This document shows, piece after piece, positions 34,302-42,731 of a stretch of DNA of 57,967 nt (position 1 is its first letter; each line of letters begins with the position of its first letter). The DNA lies in contig JAYQWG010000009.1 in assembly GCA_038150225.1 (NCBI GenBank), positions 1-57,967 on the forward strand, given 5' to 3'. This DNA is from Lucifugimonas sp038150225 (GTDB lineage: Bacteria; Chloroflexota; Dehalococcoidia; Lucifugimonadales; Lucifugimonadaceae). The translations under genes and the position numbers were made by a program. A model generated the notes under the pieces. That model saw nothing but the letters and a program-made list of their open reading frames with translations, had not been told where the DNA came from and did no database searches.

Positions 34302-34997
34302 TTAGCCCAGGGAGTGGTGGCGGGGAGTGAACTTTCGCGCCTCGGAGATTTTCCGGGCGAGGTTCAAATTCTCAGGTGTGTCGATGTCTACCAGACTGAT
34401 TCGGCGCGGGTCGGTTTGCTCAATATCGTCTTCAGTGAATGGAACTACGGGTGGGTAGTCATTCTCAAATGCCTTTTCGATGAGCCAACGAGGGGATCGT
34501 TCACCCTCGGTCAGGGCTCGACCGAAGTAGGGAAGCCAAGCGTCGCGTGTATAGATCGAATGCAGCGGATGAAACACACCGTCGGTTCGTGGCACAACTG
34601 CGGTTGCTGAATCAATTCCGTAGGCAATTGAAATTCCTGCCATTGCTTGCACCAGGCTACGTGACACGAACGGGTGATCTCCTGCGACTACAAAATTCAA
34701 CTGAGTTGCCGATGCTTCCAGACCAGCATGAAGACCAGCAAGTGGCCCTTTGTATGGCTGTGTGTCGGTAACGACGTGCATGTTCAATGCAATACCGAGA
34801 TCAGGCACATCGTCGTCTTGGTCGGGGCGGACTACTAAAATCAATTCTGAACAGACTTGCCTCAGTGAGTCGGCGACTCGTGCCAGGACCAATTTGCCGC
34901 CAATGTGAATCAACAACTTGGACATGTTCATGCCGAGTCGTCGGGATGAGCCACCGGCGAGAACGATTCCAGTTAGTTGTGACTTTGGAACAGCCAT
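34302..34997 (-). CDS. mobA: molybdenum cofactor guanylyltransferase-like NTP transferase
   Basis: Attaches GMP to molybdopterin to make the bis-MGD-type cofactor. N-terminal nucleotide-binding loop GIVLAGGSSRRLGMNMSKLL (usually LAGGxSxRMGxDK; here Asn-Met-Ser-Lys), DTQPYKGPLAGLHAGLEA, and metal-site GDHPFVSRSL. 231 aa. The altered loop leaves some doubt between MobA and another small nucleotidyltransferase. It overlaps nothing and lies 7 nt downstream of the DUF3179 gene on the same strand. Confidence 0.8.
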   Translation of the reverse strand: MAVPKSQLTGIVLAGGSSRRLGMNMSKLLIHIGGKLVLARVADSLRQVCSELILVVRPDQDDDVPDLGIALNMHVVTDTQPYKGPLAGLHAGLEASATQLNFVVAGDHPFVSRSLVQAMAGISIAYGIDSATAVVPRTDGVFHPLHSIYTRDAWLPYFGRALTEGERSPRWLIEKAFENDYPPVVPFTEDDIEQTDPRRISLVDIDTPENLNLARKISEARKFTPRHHSLG

Positions 34998-35004
34998 TTG
35001 AAGA

Positions 35005-36255
35005 TCAGTCTTCGGAATTAGATTCGGACGTTTCGCCGATCGCTCCTACCAATGTGGCATTCGGGTAGAAACGACTCCATGCGAACCAAAACGATGTCAT
35101 TGCAGGCAGTAGGGTGAGTCGTTTGCCCTTGTACTCACCTTCGATACATTCACCAGAAACTGCACGCCAAATAGATCCAGTTTCTTCGTCCACAATCAAC
35201 CACGGCTCGTATTCGTTTCGTTCTCCTTCTCCCGACGTTGTTGATTCAAGGCTCCGTCGTTGAGGGTTCTTGTTCTGGCCTTTGAACGTCAGGAATTTGC
35301 CGTCTATTTCGCGGTCGAATGCAACAGCTGTTGCAGATGCACGTTCCTGGAGGACCATGATTTCTCGTCCGGCGAAATTCTCCTGGATTAGCGGAGTATC
35401 GATCAAGCCAGGGTATGAATAAGCCCTTGCTTGTCCGCCTAGTTCGAGACCCAGGACCACCTCCTTGCCGTGCAGGCTTTTGTCGGTCGGATTCAAGCTG
35501 TGTAGCCCATTTTTATCGTTGGCGTAGTAGCGCTCAAACGGATCTACTTCGGGACCGCCCTCGGTCGACATGACTTCGGTGTCTGGGTAGGCAGCTTTCC
35601 ACGCCGCCCAAGTCGAAGTTATTACCGGTACAGATGCAAGGCGTTGACCGACGAGGGATCCTGCGACGAATTGACCCGTGAACTGGATCGCAATGTTTCC
35701 TTCAGAATCGGGCATGGCCGGGGAGTTGAAGACCGTGTGAGTGTGACGCCCCGGGGTGAAGGTCGATCCGCCAACTTTCGCAATATAAGCCCGAGCGGAA
35801 TAGGTGACAGGGGACCATGAGATGGTCAGTGGGGTGTCGCCATAGTCTTCGTTGGAGAGTTCCCTTACTCCAAGTGCAGCCAGCGGATAGGCTGCCGCTT
35901 CACCGTTGTAGTAAATGCCAACTACGCGATCGTCCGGGTAGAGCTCTTCGTCAGCATCCGCCGGGTCGATGAATTCAGCTTCGTTCGTTGGTCCCTGTCG
36001 CTGTCGTCCAGGGTTTTTTCTGAACCGCTCGTAAATCACGCCTTCCTGGGTAGGGAGAGTGATCGGTACTCTGAATGAGAAGTAGCCCCACCGTGCGAGG
36101 AAGTAGACCACGAATGCCGCGATATATGCGGAGATCACGAGGTCGAAGAAGTCCTGTCCGTCGACAGTGAATCCGATCAACGCCAACACGAATGCTGCGA
36201 TGAAAACAGCCAGTGCCCGAGTTTTGGGCGGAAGCGTGATCCAGTAGGTTCTCAT
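35005..36255 (-). CDS. DUF3179 domain-containing membrane-anchored protein
   Basis: 416 aa. Two N-terminal membrane helices (about 13-30 and 37-55), then a soluble DUF3179 domain. Typical segments: RVVGIYYNGEAAAYPLAALG, GDTPLTISWSPVTYSARAY (family members usually have a Cys-Pro here, replaced by Ser-Pro), and the GLELGGQARAYSYPGL repeat of the same motif. The family is of unknown function and common in marine bacteria and archaea. It is co-oriented with mobA and divergent from the catabolic operon. Confidence 0.8.
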   Translation of the reverse strand: MRTYWITLPPKTRALAVFIAAFVLALIGFTVDGQDFFDLVISAYIAAFVVYFLARWGYFSFRVPITLPTQEGVIYERFRKNPGRQRQGPTNEAEFIDPADADEELYPDDRVVGIYYNGEAAAYPLAALGVRELSNEDYGDTPLTISWSPVTYSARAYIAKVGGSTFTPGRHTHTVFNSPAMPDSEGNIAIQFTGQFVAGSLVGQRLASVPVITSTWAAWKAAYPDTEVMSTEGGPEVDPFERYYANDKNGLHSLNPTDKSLHGKEVVLGLELGGQARAYSYPGLIDTPLIQENFAGREIMVLQERASATAVAFDREIDGKFLTFKGQNKNPQRRSLESTTSGEGERNEYEPWLIVDEETGSIWRAVSGECIEGEYKGKRLTLLPAMTSFWFAWSRFYPNATLVGAIGETSESNSED

Positions 36256-36344
36256 TGGGTAGATCGATCCTCTCGTTTCTTCGATTGTCTGATGTTATCG
36301 GGCGGAAGGTCGATTCGGGTCGAAGTATTGGTGTTTGCTGCGGG

Positions 36345-36350
36345 TATACT
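36345..36350 (+). promoter_or_regulatory. putative -10 box of the RraA-bicupin operon
   Basis: TATACT in the context GGGTATACTTCGCC, 42 nt before the first gene. It shares nine consecutive bases with the sulfatase upstream region. A -35 is not clear. Confidence 0.35.
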
Positions 36351-36391
36351 TCGCCACCGCTGAATCACCACTAATCGTAGGAGAGCTTCAA

Positions 36392-37135
36392 TTGGTTGAT
36401 GTCGTCGCACGGGTCTCGGACGACCTGCTCAAAAAGTACGAATCCATTTCAAACGCCACGGTGCTAGGTGCTCTTGCCAAGCGCGGGTACCTGAAGGTGT
36501 ACATGAACGGTGTTCACAGTCTTGCGCCAGGTCGCCGACTGGTTGGACGTGCGGTGACCTTACGCTACTTACCATCTCGACCTGACCTCCAGGAGCACAT
36601 CACCCGTGGATCACACGGCGAAGGATTTAACGAGACTCCTCGCTGGGACGCCCTAGAAGCTCTAACTCCTGGCGACGTTCTTGTCGCTGACTGCATGGGA
36701 TTAGGCGGAACGTCGACCGGAGGAGATGTGGTGTTCTCCCGAATCGTTACACAGAAAGCCGCTGGGCTCGTGACTGATGGCGGTATTCGCGATGGTCACA
36801 AAGTCGCTCGATACGGCTACCCGGTTTACGGCGGTGGCAGCACCCCAACGATTGGTGAACCCAACGTGCTGCCTTACGAAGTGAACGAACCAGTCCAATG
36901 TGGTGGGGTTCTCGTTCGGCCCGGTGACGTGATCATGGGAGACGACGATGGGATCGTTGTACTTCCAGCACAACTCGCTGAAGAGATTTATGAAGAGTGT
37001 GCGTACCACGACGAGATTGAAGCCGCAATTCTTGAGCACACACAGCGAGAAGGCATCTCTCCAAAGCATTTCTACCCGTTCAACTCTGAGACAGAGAAAA
37101 TCTACGAAGAGTGGAAGAAACGCCACGGCAAGTAG
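36392..37135 (+). CDS. RraA-family aldolase/decarboxylase
   Basis: RraA-fold protein, 247 aa. Members act as metal-dependent 4-hydroxy-4-methyl-2-oxoglutarate/4-carboxy-4-hydroxy-2-oxoadipate aldolases and oxaloacetate decarboxylases, or inhibit RNase E. Conserved GRAVTL, GDVLVADCMG and the active-site DGGIRD (Arg-Asp) are present, which favours catalysis. TTG 36392 follows AGGAG at about 9 nt, giving LVDVVARVSDDLLKKYES at the N terminus; the longer open frame begins in the promoter. First gene of a tightly spaced six-gene operon, so an aldol cleavage of a branched hydroxy-acid is the likely role. Confidence 0.87.
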   Translation: MVDVVARVSDDLLKKYESISNATVLGALAKRGYLKVYMNGVHSLAPGRRLVGRAVTLRYLPSRPDLQEHITRGSHGEGFNETPRWDALEALTPGDVLVADCMGLGGTSTGGDVVFSRIVTQKAAGLVTDGGIRDGHKVARYGYPVYGGGSTPTIGEPNVLPYEVNEPVQCGGVLVRPGDVIMGDDDGIVVLPAQLAEEIYEECAYHDEIEAAILEHTQREGISPKHFYPFNSETEKIYEEWKKRHGK

Positions 37136-37157
37136 TTTCGAGTCGGGAGGATCGCAG

Positions 37158-37541
37158 GTGAGCGACAGGCAGATACAAATATCGGCTGGCATGGTGACGA
37201 TGACCGCAACTCTGAACGATTCAGAGACAGCCGATGCGCTTTGGGATGCACTCCCTTTCACGGGAAGTGCTCAAACTTGGGGTGACGAGGTTTACTTCTC
37301 CATTCCAGTTGAAGCTGAAGAAGCTCCCGACGCACAGGAAACTGTCGAGGCAGGGGCGATTGCTTTCTGGCCTCCGGGATCCGCCTTATGTTTGTTCTGG
37401 GGACCGACACCAATGTCGGCTCCCGGAGAAATTCGACCTGCTTCACCTGTGAATGTGATGGGCATGATTGATGGTGATCCGACCGAATTGGATGCCGTGC
37501 CGGGAGGCGCGGAGATAACGGTCGAAAGAGTGGGTGGCTAG
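37158..37541 (+). CDS. cyclophilin-like fold protein (TM1367/DUF369 type)
   Basis: 127 aa. Reads TATLNDSETADALWDALPF, WGDEVYFSIPVEAE, GAIAFWPPGSALCLFWGPTP, and ASPVNVMGMIDGD, the pattern of small cyclophilin-like beta-barrels. These proteins are not known to be prolyl isomerases; their role is unclear and they often sit beside catabolic genes. GTG 37158 has GGGAGG about 8 nt upstream. It lies 22 nt after the RraA gene and 3 nt before the TenA gene. Confidence 0.82.
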   Translation: MSDRQIQISAGMVTMTATLNDSETADALWDALPFTGSAQTWGDEVYFSIPVEAEEAPDAQETVEAGAIAFWPPGSALCLFWGPTPMSAPGEIRPASPVNVMGMIDGDPTELDAVPGGAEITVERVGG

Positions 37542-37544
37542 GCT

Positions 37545-38240
37545 TTGGAGGATTCGCGTTATTCGGAAGTTCTAAGAGCTGCTTCCGCTGACGATTGGCA
37601 TCGGGCGCACGAAGATCATCCATTCGTTGCGGCAATGGGCGATGGTTCACTCTCGCTTGAGCGATTTTCCTACTACATGCGACAGGATTATTTGTTCCTG
37701 ATCGATTATTGCCGAGTGCTGGCAATTGCTTCGGCGAAGAGTCCTGATCTTGCATCGATGGGGCACTTCGCAGCACTGTTGGACGAGACCCTGAACTCCG
37801 AAATGGAACTTCACAGGGGATTCTGTGCCGACTTCGGAATAACTGTCGAAGAGTTAGAAGCTACTGTCGCTATGCCCTCCACAGTTGCCTACACAGACCA
37901 TTTACTTCGATCCGCGTACGACGGTGGGATTGCCGAACTCGCGGCCGCTTTGCTCCCGTGTCAGTGGGGTTACGACGAGGTAGGTCGGTTACTCGAAAAT
38001 CGGGATCGTCCTGATCCGAACTCGTTCCACTCTCGTTGGGTTACCGGTTACTGCGATCCTGAATACCGCAAACTCACCGGTTGGCTACGTGAGTTCGTAG
38101 ACGATCTTGGCAGTCAGGCATCACCCGAATTGAAACAGAAAATGGACGATGTGTTCCGTGCCAGTACCCGGTACGAGTATCTTTTCTGGGACGCAGCCTG
38201 GAATCTCGAAACCTGGCCCGACGCATCTTCAAGTAGCTAG
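37545..38240 (+). CDS. TenA-family protein (thiaminase II-like)
   Basis: 231-aa helical TenA fold: HPFVAAMGDGSLSLERFSYY, MRQDYLFL (pyrimidine-site Asp), and LLPCQWGYDE (catalytic Cys). TenA hydrolyses aminopyrimidine-type thiamine breakdown products; TenA-like proteins with unknown substrates are common in other operons. No thi genes are near, so a role in this operon's pathway (a C-N hydrolysis or an O2-dependent oxidase of the HDO/TenA class) cannot be excluded. TTG start 3 nt after the previous stop. Confidence 0.85.
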   Translation: MEDSRYSEVLRAASADDWHRAHEDHPFVAAMGDGSLSLERFSYYMRQDYLFLIDYCRVLAIASAKSPDLASMGHFAALLDETLNSEMELHRGFCADFGITVEELEATVAMPSTVAYTDHLLRSAYDGGIAELAAALLPCQWGYDEVGRLLENRDRPDPNSFHSRWVTGYCDPEYRKLTGWLREFVDDLGSQASPELKQKMDDVFRASTRYEYLFWDAAWNLETWPDASSSS

Positions 38241-38243
38241 ATC

Positions 38244-39308
38244 ATGAGCAACATGCGTACCGCCTACTTCTATGGCGGCAAGGACATTCGAGTGGTCGAG
38301 GAGACAGTTCCTACTCCGGGCCCCGGTGAAGTCTTGTTCAAGGTCATGGCTGCCGGTGTTTGTGGTTCCGACTTGCACAACTACCGCGGTCACCGACAGC
38401 GTGAAGATGTTCCATGGCAGCAAGGTCACGAACTGGCAGGCGAAGTCGCTGGACTCGGTGAAGGTGTGAGCGGGTTCGAGATAGGACAACGCGTCGGGGT
38501 TGAAGCCGAGCACTTGCTGGGATGTGGCAACTGCCGACTCTGTGGTGATGGCCAATATCACCTGTGTCCTGATCGAGGTTTTAGACACGGAGAAAAGCAA
38601 TCCAGTCACGGCTTCTCTCAGTACGATGTATGCGTTCCTGAGAATCTAAAACCACTGCCTGACGAAGTAGATTTCGATTCAGCTGCAATTCTTGATTGCT
38701 ACGCATGCGGAGTTCACGCATCGAACAGAGTGCCGGACGTCGCCGGTGAAACGGTCGCAATTATTGGGGCAGGTGCCATTGCTCTTACGTTAGGGCAGGT
38801 TCTCGCAGCACGATGTGCCGAGCGAGTTGTAATGATCGCTACGCGGCAACAGCCGTTGGACGTTGCGATCGAATCAGGGGCAGCAACGCACGGTTTTCTG
38901 TCGACTGATGACGTGGTGAGCCAGATTCTTGATCTAACCGATGGTGAGGGTGTCGCCGTGACGTTTGAAACTGTCGGTGGGCGTACGCAGCTGATTCAGC
39001 AAGCTTTAGAGATGACCCGGACGGGCGGCGCAGTTTCGATTCTTGGATTGTTCACAAAGGACCAAACGATAGACCCTGCTCTTGCAATGCAGAAGGAAAT
39101 CACGCTCCAGTGGTCGAACAGTTTTTCGAGCTGGAACGGCAAATCCGAGTACGACGAGTCGCTGGACCTACTCGTGGCAGGGAAGTTGAACCCGGCACCA
39201 ATCATTACGCATCATTTTGGAATCGATGAAATAGAAACTGCGTTTGCGACTGCAGACGATAAACGGAGCTCTGGTGCAATTAGAGTCATCGTCAGGCCAT
39301 GGGGTTGA
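38244..39308 (+). CDS. zinc-dependent alcohol dehydrogenase (MDR family)
   Basis: 354 aa. Catalytic zinc ligands in GVCGSDLHNY (Cys) and GHELAGEV (His-Glu). The structural zinc lobe CGNCRLCGDGQYHLC has all four cysteines. The Rossmann segment IIGAGAIALTLGQV is followed by a conserved dinucleotide fold. It resembles threonine/sorbitol/galactitol-type dehydrogenases, which oxidise secondary alcohols with NAD(P). Substrate unknown. ATG starts 3 nt after the TenA stop (a second in-frame ATG at 38253 is possible). Confidence 0.88.
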   Translation: MSNMRTAYFYGGKDIRVVEETVPTPGPGEVLFKVMAAGVCGSDLHNYRGHRQREDVPWQQGHELAGEVAGLGEGVSGFEIGQRVGVEAEHLLGCGNCRLCGDGQYHLCPDRGFRHGEKQSSHGFSQYDVCVPENLKPLPDEVDFDSAAILDCYACGVHASNRVPDVAGETVAIIGAGAIALTLGQVLAARCAERVVMIATRQQPLDVAIESGAATHGFLSTDDVVSQILDLTDGEGVAVTFETVGGRTQLIQQALEMTRTGGAVSILGLFTKDQTIDPALAMQKEITLQWSNSFSSWNGKSEYDESLDLLVAGKLNPAPIITHHFGIDEIETAFATADDKRSSGAIRVIVRPWG

Positions 39309-39344
39309 CGAGGCAAACGCGCCTAGGTGAAGAAAGAGTGGAGC

Positions 39345-40070
39345 ATGATTAATCGACGTGCCGACCAGGAACAATCAGACCGGTATCCAGGAGTTCCTAG
39401 ATTCGCACTGGCCAGTGCAGAACTGGGGCAGGTTTCAATGCACGTTGGAGACCTGTCGTACCTGCCGGGGTATGGAGTTCCTCACCACTATCACACTGGT
39501 GGAGCCGAAGAGACACAAATCATGCTCGAAGGTGAGCTTGAATGCTGGGTGGATGGCAAGCGTGTGGTTGTTGGTCCTGGCGACACGGTCACAGCGCCTC
39601 CTGGCACTGGTCACGCGTTTCACAACCGAAGCGAGTCAGTTGGGCGAATGATCACGGTGTTCCCAGTCATCAATCCGGAGACCATCCATATTGATGATCC
39701 TGAACTGAACGATGCAACTGAGCACCCGGCAATCATCAAGGCCAATTCACGGCGAACCAAGTATGCGACGGGAGCGGAGGGAATCGACAAGATCGAACTT
39801 TCTGGCGATTTTTCAGGGGCGAAATCGACATATACATATTTCCTCGATATTCCTTCGCGAAAGAGTTTGCCGATTGAATCGTACGACCATGAGGTTGGGC
39901 TTTTTGTCGTGTCGGGCAAATTAGTTGGTGTCGCGGGTGAAGACGTTACCTTGGATACGAATGACTGCGCAGTTGTGGGACCGGGGCAGCAGTTTGGGTT
40001 CGCCAACCAGGAAGAAGAAACTGCACGGTTGCTGGTAATTCACCCGAAACTTAACCCAGTTTCCGGTTGA
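39345..40070 (+). CDS. bicupin protein 1
   Basis: Two cupin barrels. The first has a complete metal site: HHYHTGGAEE (His, His, Glu) and PPGTGHAFHN (His). The second (about 150-235) has lost most metal ligands. Such bicupins can be dioxygenases, sugar isomerases or binding proteins. An in-frame GTG (39327) lies 18 nt further up and may be used instead. 241 aa from ATG. It is paired with a paralogous bicupin downstream. Confidence 0.82.
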   Translation: MINRRADQEQSDRYPGVPRFALASAELGQVSMHVGDLSYLPGYGVPHHYHTGGAEETQIMLEGELECWVDGKRVVVGPGDTVTAPPGTGHAFHNRSESVGRMITVFPVINPETIHIDDPELNDATEHPAIIKANSRRTKYATGAEGIDKIELSGDFSGAKSTYTYFLDIPSRKSLPIESYDHEVGLFVVSGKLVGVAGEDVTLDTNDCAVVGPGQQFGFANQEEETARLLVIHPKLNPVSG

Positions 40071-40131
40071 GATACTCGCAATTGAGTAAACTAGCCCGTC
40101 CATTACCCGAACCTATCTGAGAGAGCGTTGC

Positions 40132-40872
40132 ATGACAGTACTAAAACGTGGCGACCAACAAGAATCGTCGCCAATGCCGGGTGGAAAATCGTTGCTCATG
40201 GCTGGTGCCGATACCGGTGCCTCAATGGCAACGGTTGCAGACCTGACGGTCGAGCCGGGTGTTCGATCCGGTTACCACCTCCACCCCAACACCGAAGAGT
40301 CGATTTTCGTAGTTGAAGGAAACCTCGAATTCCGATTAGGTGACACCAAGTTCAAAGCATCGTCAGGCGACTGTGTCCTAGCTCCGCAGGGAATCGGGCA
40401 CGGGCTTGAGAACATCGGTGACACACCGGCGCGCCTCATCACTATCTACCCAAACGCCAACCCTGAGCGAGAAGCATTGGAAGATGTCGAGTACACGGAC
40501 GTCGAACCTGGTCCAAGTGTGTTCGTTCGTGGAAACGTGGAGCCGTATGAGTTTTTTGCAGGAATCATGCGATACGACATGGTTGGCGACTTCCTCGGGG
40601 CAAGCTCAACGTACTTGAGCGAGCTGACGTTCCAGCCAGGTTCTGTGGCTCCTAACCACTACCACCCTGCGCACGAAGAGTCGATGTTCTGCATGGAAGG
40701 CGAACTGGTCGCCGTTTACGAGGACGACAACAGCGTTCCATTGGAAGCAGGTGACTGCTTTACCTGTGAAGTCGGTATTCGACACGGCATTTACAACGCT
40801 TCCAACAGAGAAGCGAAACTGCTTGCGATTCACCCGGTATTGAATCCGCCACCGCGTGTGGATGTCGACTAG
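40132..40872 (+). CDS. bicupin protein 2
   Basis: 246 aa. Both barrels keep metal ligands: YHLHPNTEE with GIGHGLEN in the first (about 25-110), NHYHPAHEE with GIRHGIYN in the second (about 160-240). It is a diverged paralog of bicupin 1, with the same overall plan and the same C-terminal LLAIHP-type strand. ATG with GAGAGAGC upstream. Last gene of the operon; a strong terminator follows 16 nt later. Confidence 0.85.
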   Translation: MTVLKRGDQQESSPMPGGKSLLMAGADTGASMATVADLTVEPGVRSGYHLHPNTEESIFVVEGNLEFRLGDTKFKASSGDCVLAPQGIGHGLENIGDTPARLITIYPNANPEREALEDVEYTDVEPGPSVFVRGNVEPYEFFAGIMRYDMVGDFLGASSTYLSELTFQPGSVAPNHYHPAHEESMFCMEGELVAVYEDDNSVPLEAGDCFTCEVGIRHGIYNASNREAKLLAIHPVLNPPPRVDVD

Positions 40873-40888
40873 TATCTGATTGTTTACG

Positions 40889-40935
40889 AACTGAAAAACA
40901 CGCTCTCAATCTAATTGTGGAGCGTGTTTTCAGTT
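40889..40935 (+). terminator. terminator of the RraA-bicupin operon
   Basis: AACTGAAAAACACGCTC (40889-40905) / GAGCGTGTTTTCAGTT (40920-40935), a 16-17-bp stem with T-runs in the 3' arm. It ends 12 nt before the methyltransferase ATG. Confidence 0.88.
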
Positions 40936-40947
40936 AACCTGTCGCTC

Positions 40948-41715
40948 ATGCAATGGGATCCCACTCAATACCTTAAATTCGCCGACCATCGTCTTCGCCC
41001 AGCCATCGATCTAATGGGACGGATTACTCTCGAATCTCCAAATGTGGTTTATGACCTCGGAGCTGGTACAGGGACGATCACGGAAATGCTGGCGAGTCGG
41101 TGGCATGATGCGAAAGTGATCGGCGTCGACAACTCTCCCGAGATGCTTGGTGAAGCAAGCAAACTTGGCACGAATGTTGAGTGGCAGGTTAGCGATCTGG
41201 CTGACTGGATTCCCAATCATCATCCCGGCCTAATTTATTCAAACGCGGCGCTTCATTGGTTGGGTGATCACGAATCTTTGTTCACCCAGTTGGTGGGATA
41301 CCTCAAACCGGGAGGAGTCCTGGCGGTCCAAATGCCAAGGAATTTTCAGGCTCAGTCCCACACTTTGATAGCGGAAGCTGTGAGATCGGGGCCCTGGAGA
41401 GAGAAACTTGAACCGCTGTTGAATCCGAGCCCGGTCGAACCACCTGACTACTACATCAGGATCCTGAAACCCTACACAAAAAACCTGGATGTTTGGGAGA
41501 CGGAGTATTCGCAAATCCTGACGGGGCCTAATCCGGTCAAAGAATGGACCAAGGGCACCTGGTTACGTCCGTTGCTCGCAGCGCTAGGGCCGCCTGAGCG
41601 TGATCAGTTCGAATTGAAGTACGCAGAACTCGTCCGTGATGCCTATCCACCGATGTCAGACGGGAGCACTGTTTTTCCGTTCCGTCGCCTGTTCATCGTT
41701 GCTACCAAGAAGTAG
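40948..41715 (+). CDS. tam: class I SAM methyltransferase, trans-aconitate 2-methyltransferase-like
   Basis: 255 aa. QWDPTQYLKFADHRLRPA is the Tam-type N terminus; SAM motif I VYDLGAGTGTITEML, motif II IGVDNSPEML, and SNAALHWLGDHESL and GGVLAVQMPRNF follow, all as in trans-aconitate methyltransferase. Start ATG 40948 matches the family N terminus; the longer frame (from 40915) would begin inside the terminator stem. With only 12 nt after that hairpin, the message may be nearly leaderless. The substrate could be trans-aconitate or another carboxylate. Confidence 0.87.
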   Translation: MQWDPTQYLKFADHRLRPAIDLMGRITLESPNVVYDLGAGTGTITEMLASRWHDAKVIGVDNSPEMLGEASKLGTNVEWQVSDLADWIPNHHPGLIYSNAALHWLGDHESLFTQLVGYLKPGGVLAVQMPRNFQAQSHTLIAEAVRSGPWREKLEPLLNPSPVEPPDYYIRILKPYTKNLDVWETEYSQILTGPNPVKEWTKGTWLRPLLAALGPPERDQFELKYAELVRDAYPPMSDGSTVFPFRRLFIVATKK

Positions 41716-42201
41716 CTACACCTTCCGCAAACCCTCAGCACATGTTGGCGTAGACCCACACGCGGTGTGATGGTGTGTGCGCACAACGGCAATTATCAGA
41801 CACATTTACTCTGCCCTGTAGTTAGTGAAGTTATCTAGTCGGACTCGCGGCGAAGTGCCCGGGTCACGGCACCAGGTATTTACGGAGCTGGTTCAACTGA
41901 ATGAGCATCAAACAGCGCGGAATCACAGGACTGAAAACAGCGATCTTTTTGATTATTACGAGAATTCTTCGTTCAGCTGTTTAGAAATCCATGTTTACCA
42001 ATTCGTTCACCCCACTAAGAAACAGCCTATATGCATGATTTTTCTTACGGCTGATGGACCTTAATTTTAAGTTGCAACTGAAGCTCAGATGCGACCTGAT
42101 GGTTCAGGCGTATATTCGTGTGTATACGCCATTGGCATGCGGAAAAACTTGTAGGGAAAGTACGACACTCGATCCAGTAGTCGTAGTTCAGCGAGAGATT
42201 T
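41716..42201. other. gene-free stretch before crcB
   Basis: Several short frames exist (79 and 110 codons) but their composition is not gene-like and they resemble no family. A CACACGCGGTGTG palindrome lies near 41758. A fluoride riboswitch was looked for ahead of crcB and not seen. Confidence 0.5.
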
Positions 42202-42576
42202 TTGGAAAAAATTGCCTACATAGCTGTAGCCGGCGCCCTCGGGACACTGGCGCGGTACGGCTTCTTGGTTTTATTTCAGCGCCAGGGATACACAGGTTTA
42301 CCCTGGGGCATATTCTTCGCAAACATGCTGGGAGCTTTCCTTTTTGGATTTATCTGGGCTGCGCTGGAAGAACGAGGAGTAACTAACGAGAACCTCCGAG
42401 CTTTCGCACTGGTTGGATTCATGGGAGCATTTACGACGTTCTCTACATTCGCATTTGAGAACGTACAAATGGCCCGCTCAAGTGAGTGGGGATGGTTCGC
42501 TACCAACATGATCGCTACTAATTTTGGCGGACTGGTGTGCATCTACGTGGGATTCAAACTCGCCAGGGTGATTTAG
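42202..42576 (+). CDS. crcB: fluoride channel FluC/CrcB
   Basis: 124-aa dual-topology membrane protein with four helices. Motifs GALGTLARYG, NMLGAFLFGF and GFMGAFTTFSTFAFE (the polar-track Phe/Thr/Ser motif) identify a Fluc fluoride exporter. TTG start with GAGAGA upstream. Fluc works as an antiparallel dimer, so this single gene may be enough, although many genomes carry two. Confidence 0.92.
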   Translation: MEKIAYIAVAGALGTLARYGFLVLFQRQGYTGLPWGIFFANMLGAFLFGFIWAALEERGVTNENLRAFALVGFMGAFTTFSTFAFENVQMARSSEWGWFATNMIATNFGGLVCIYVGFKLARVI

Positions 42577-42731
42577 TGCTCATTCCTAGCGGGCGTATTA
42601 GAAACACTTTGGACCAGCTAATGACCTTTACTATGCGGGGCGTTTTCGCGTGTTTCAGTTCCTGATCGCATCTTGGTAAGAAAGAACGAATCCTACACGT
42701 CTCACTATATAGTCGTGGGCGCAACCCACCG

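Noticed and set aside
41716..42201. A fluoride riboswitch ahead of crcB
   Set aside because: The conserved fluoride-aptamer segments were looked for and not found.
42054..42386. A 110-codon ORF overlapping crcB
   Set aside because: It is in another frame of the crcB start region and has no family features.
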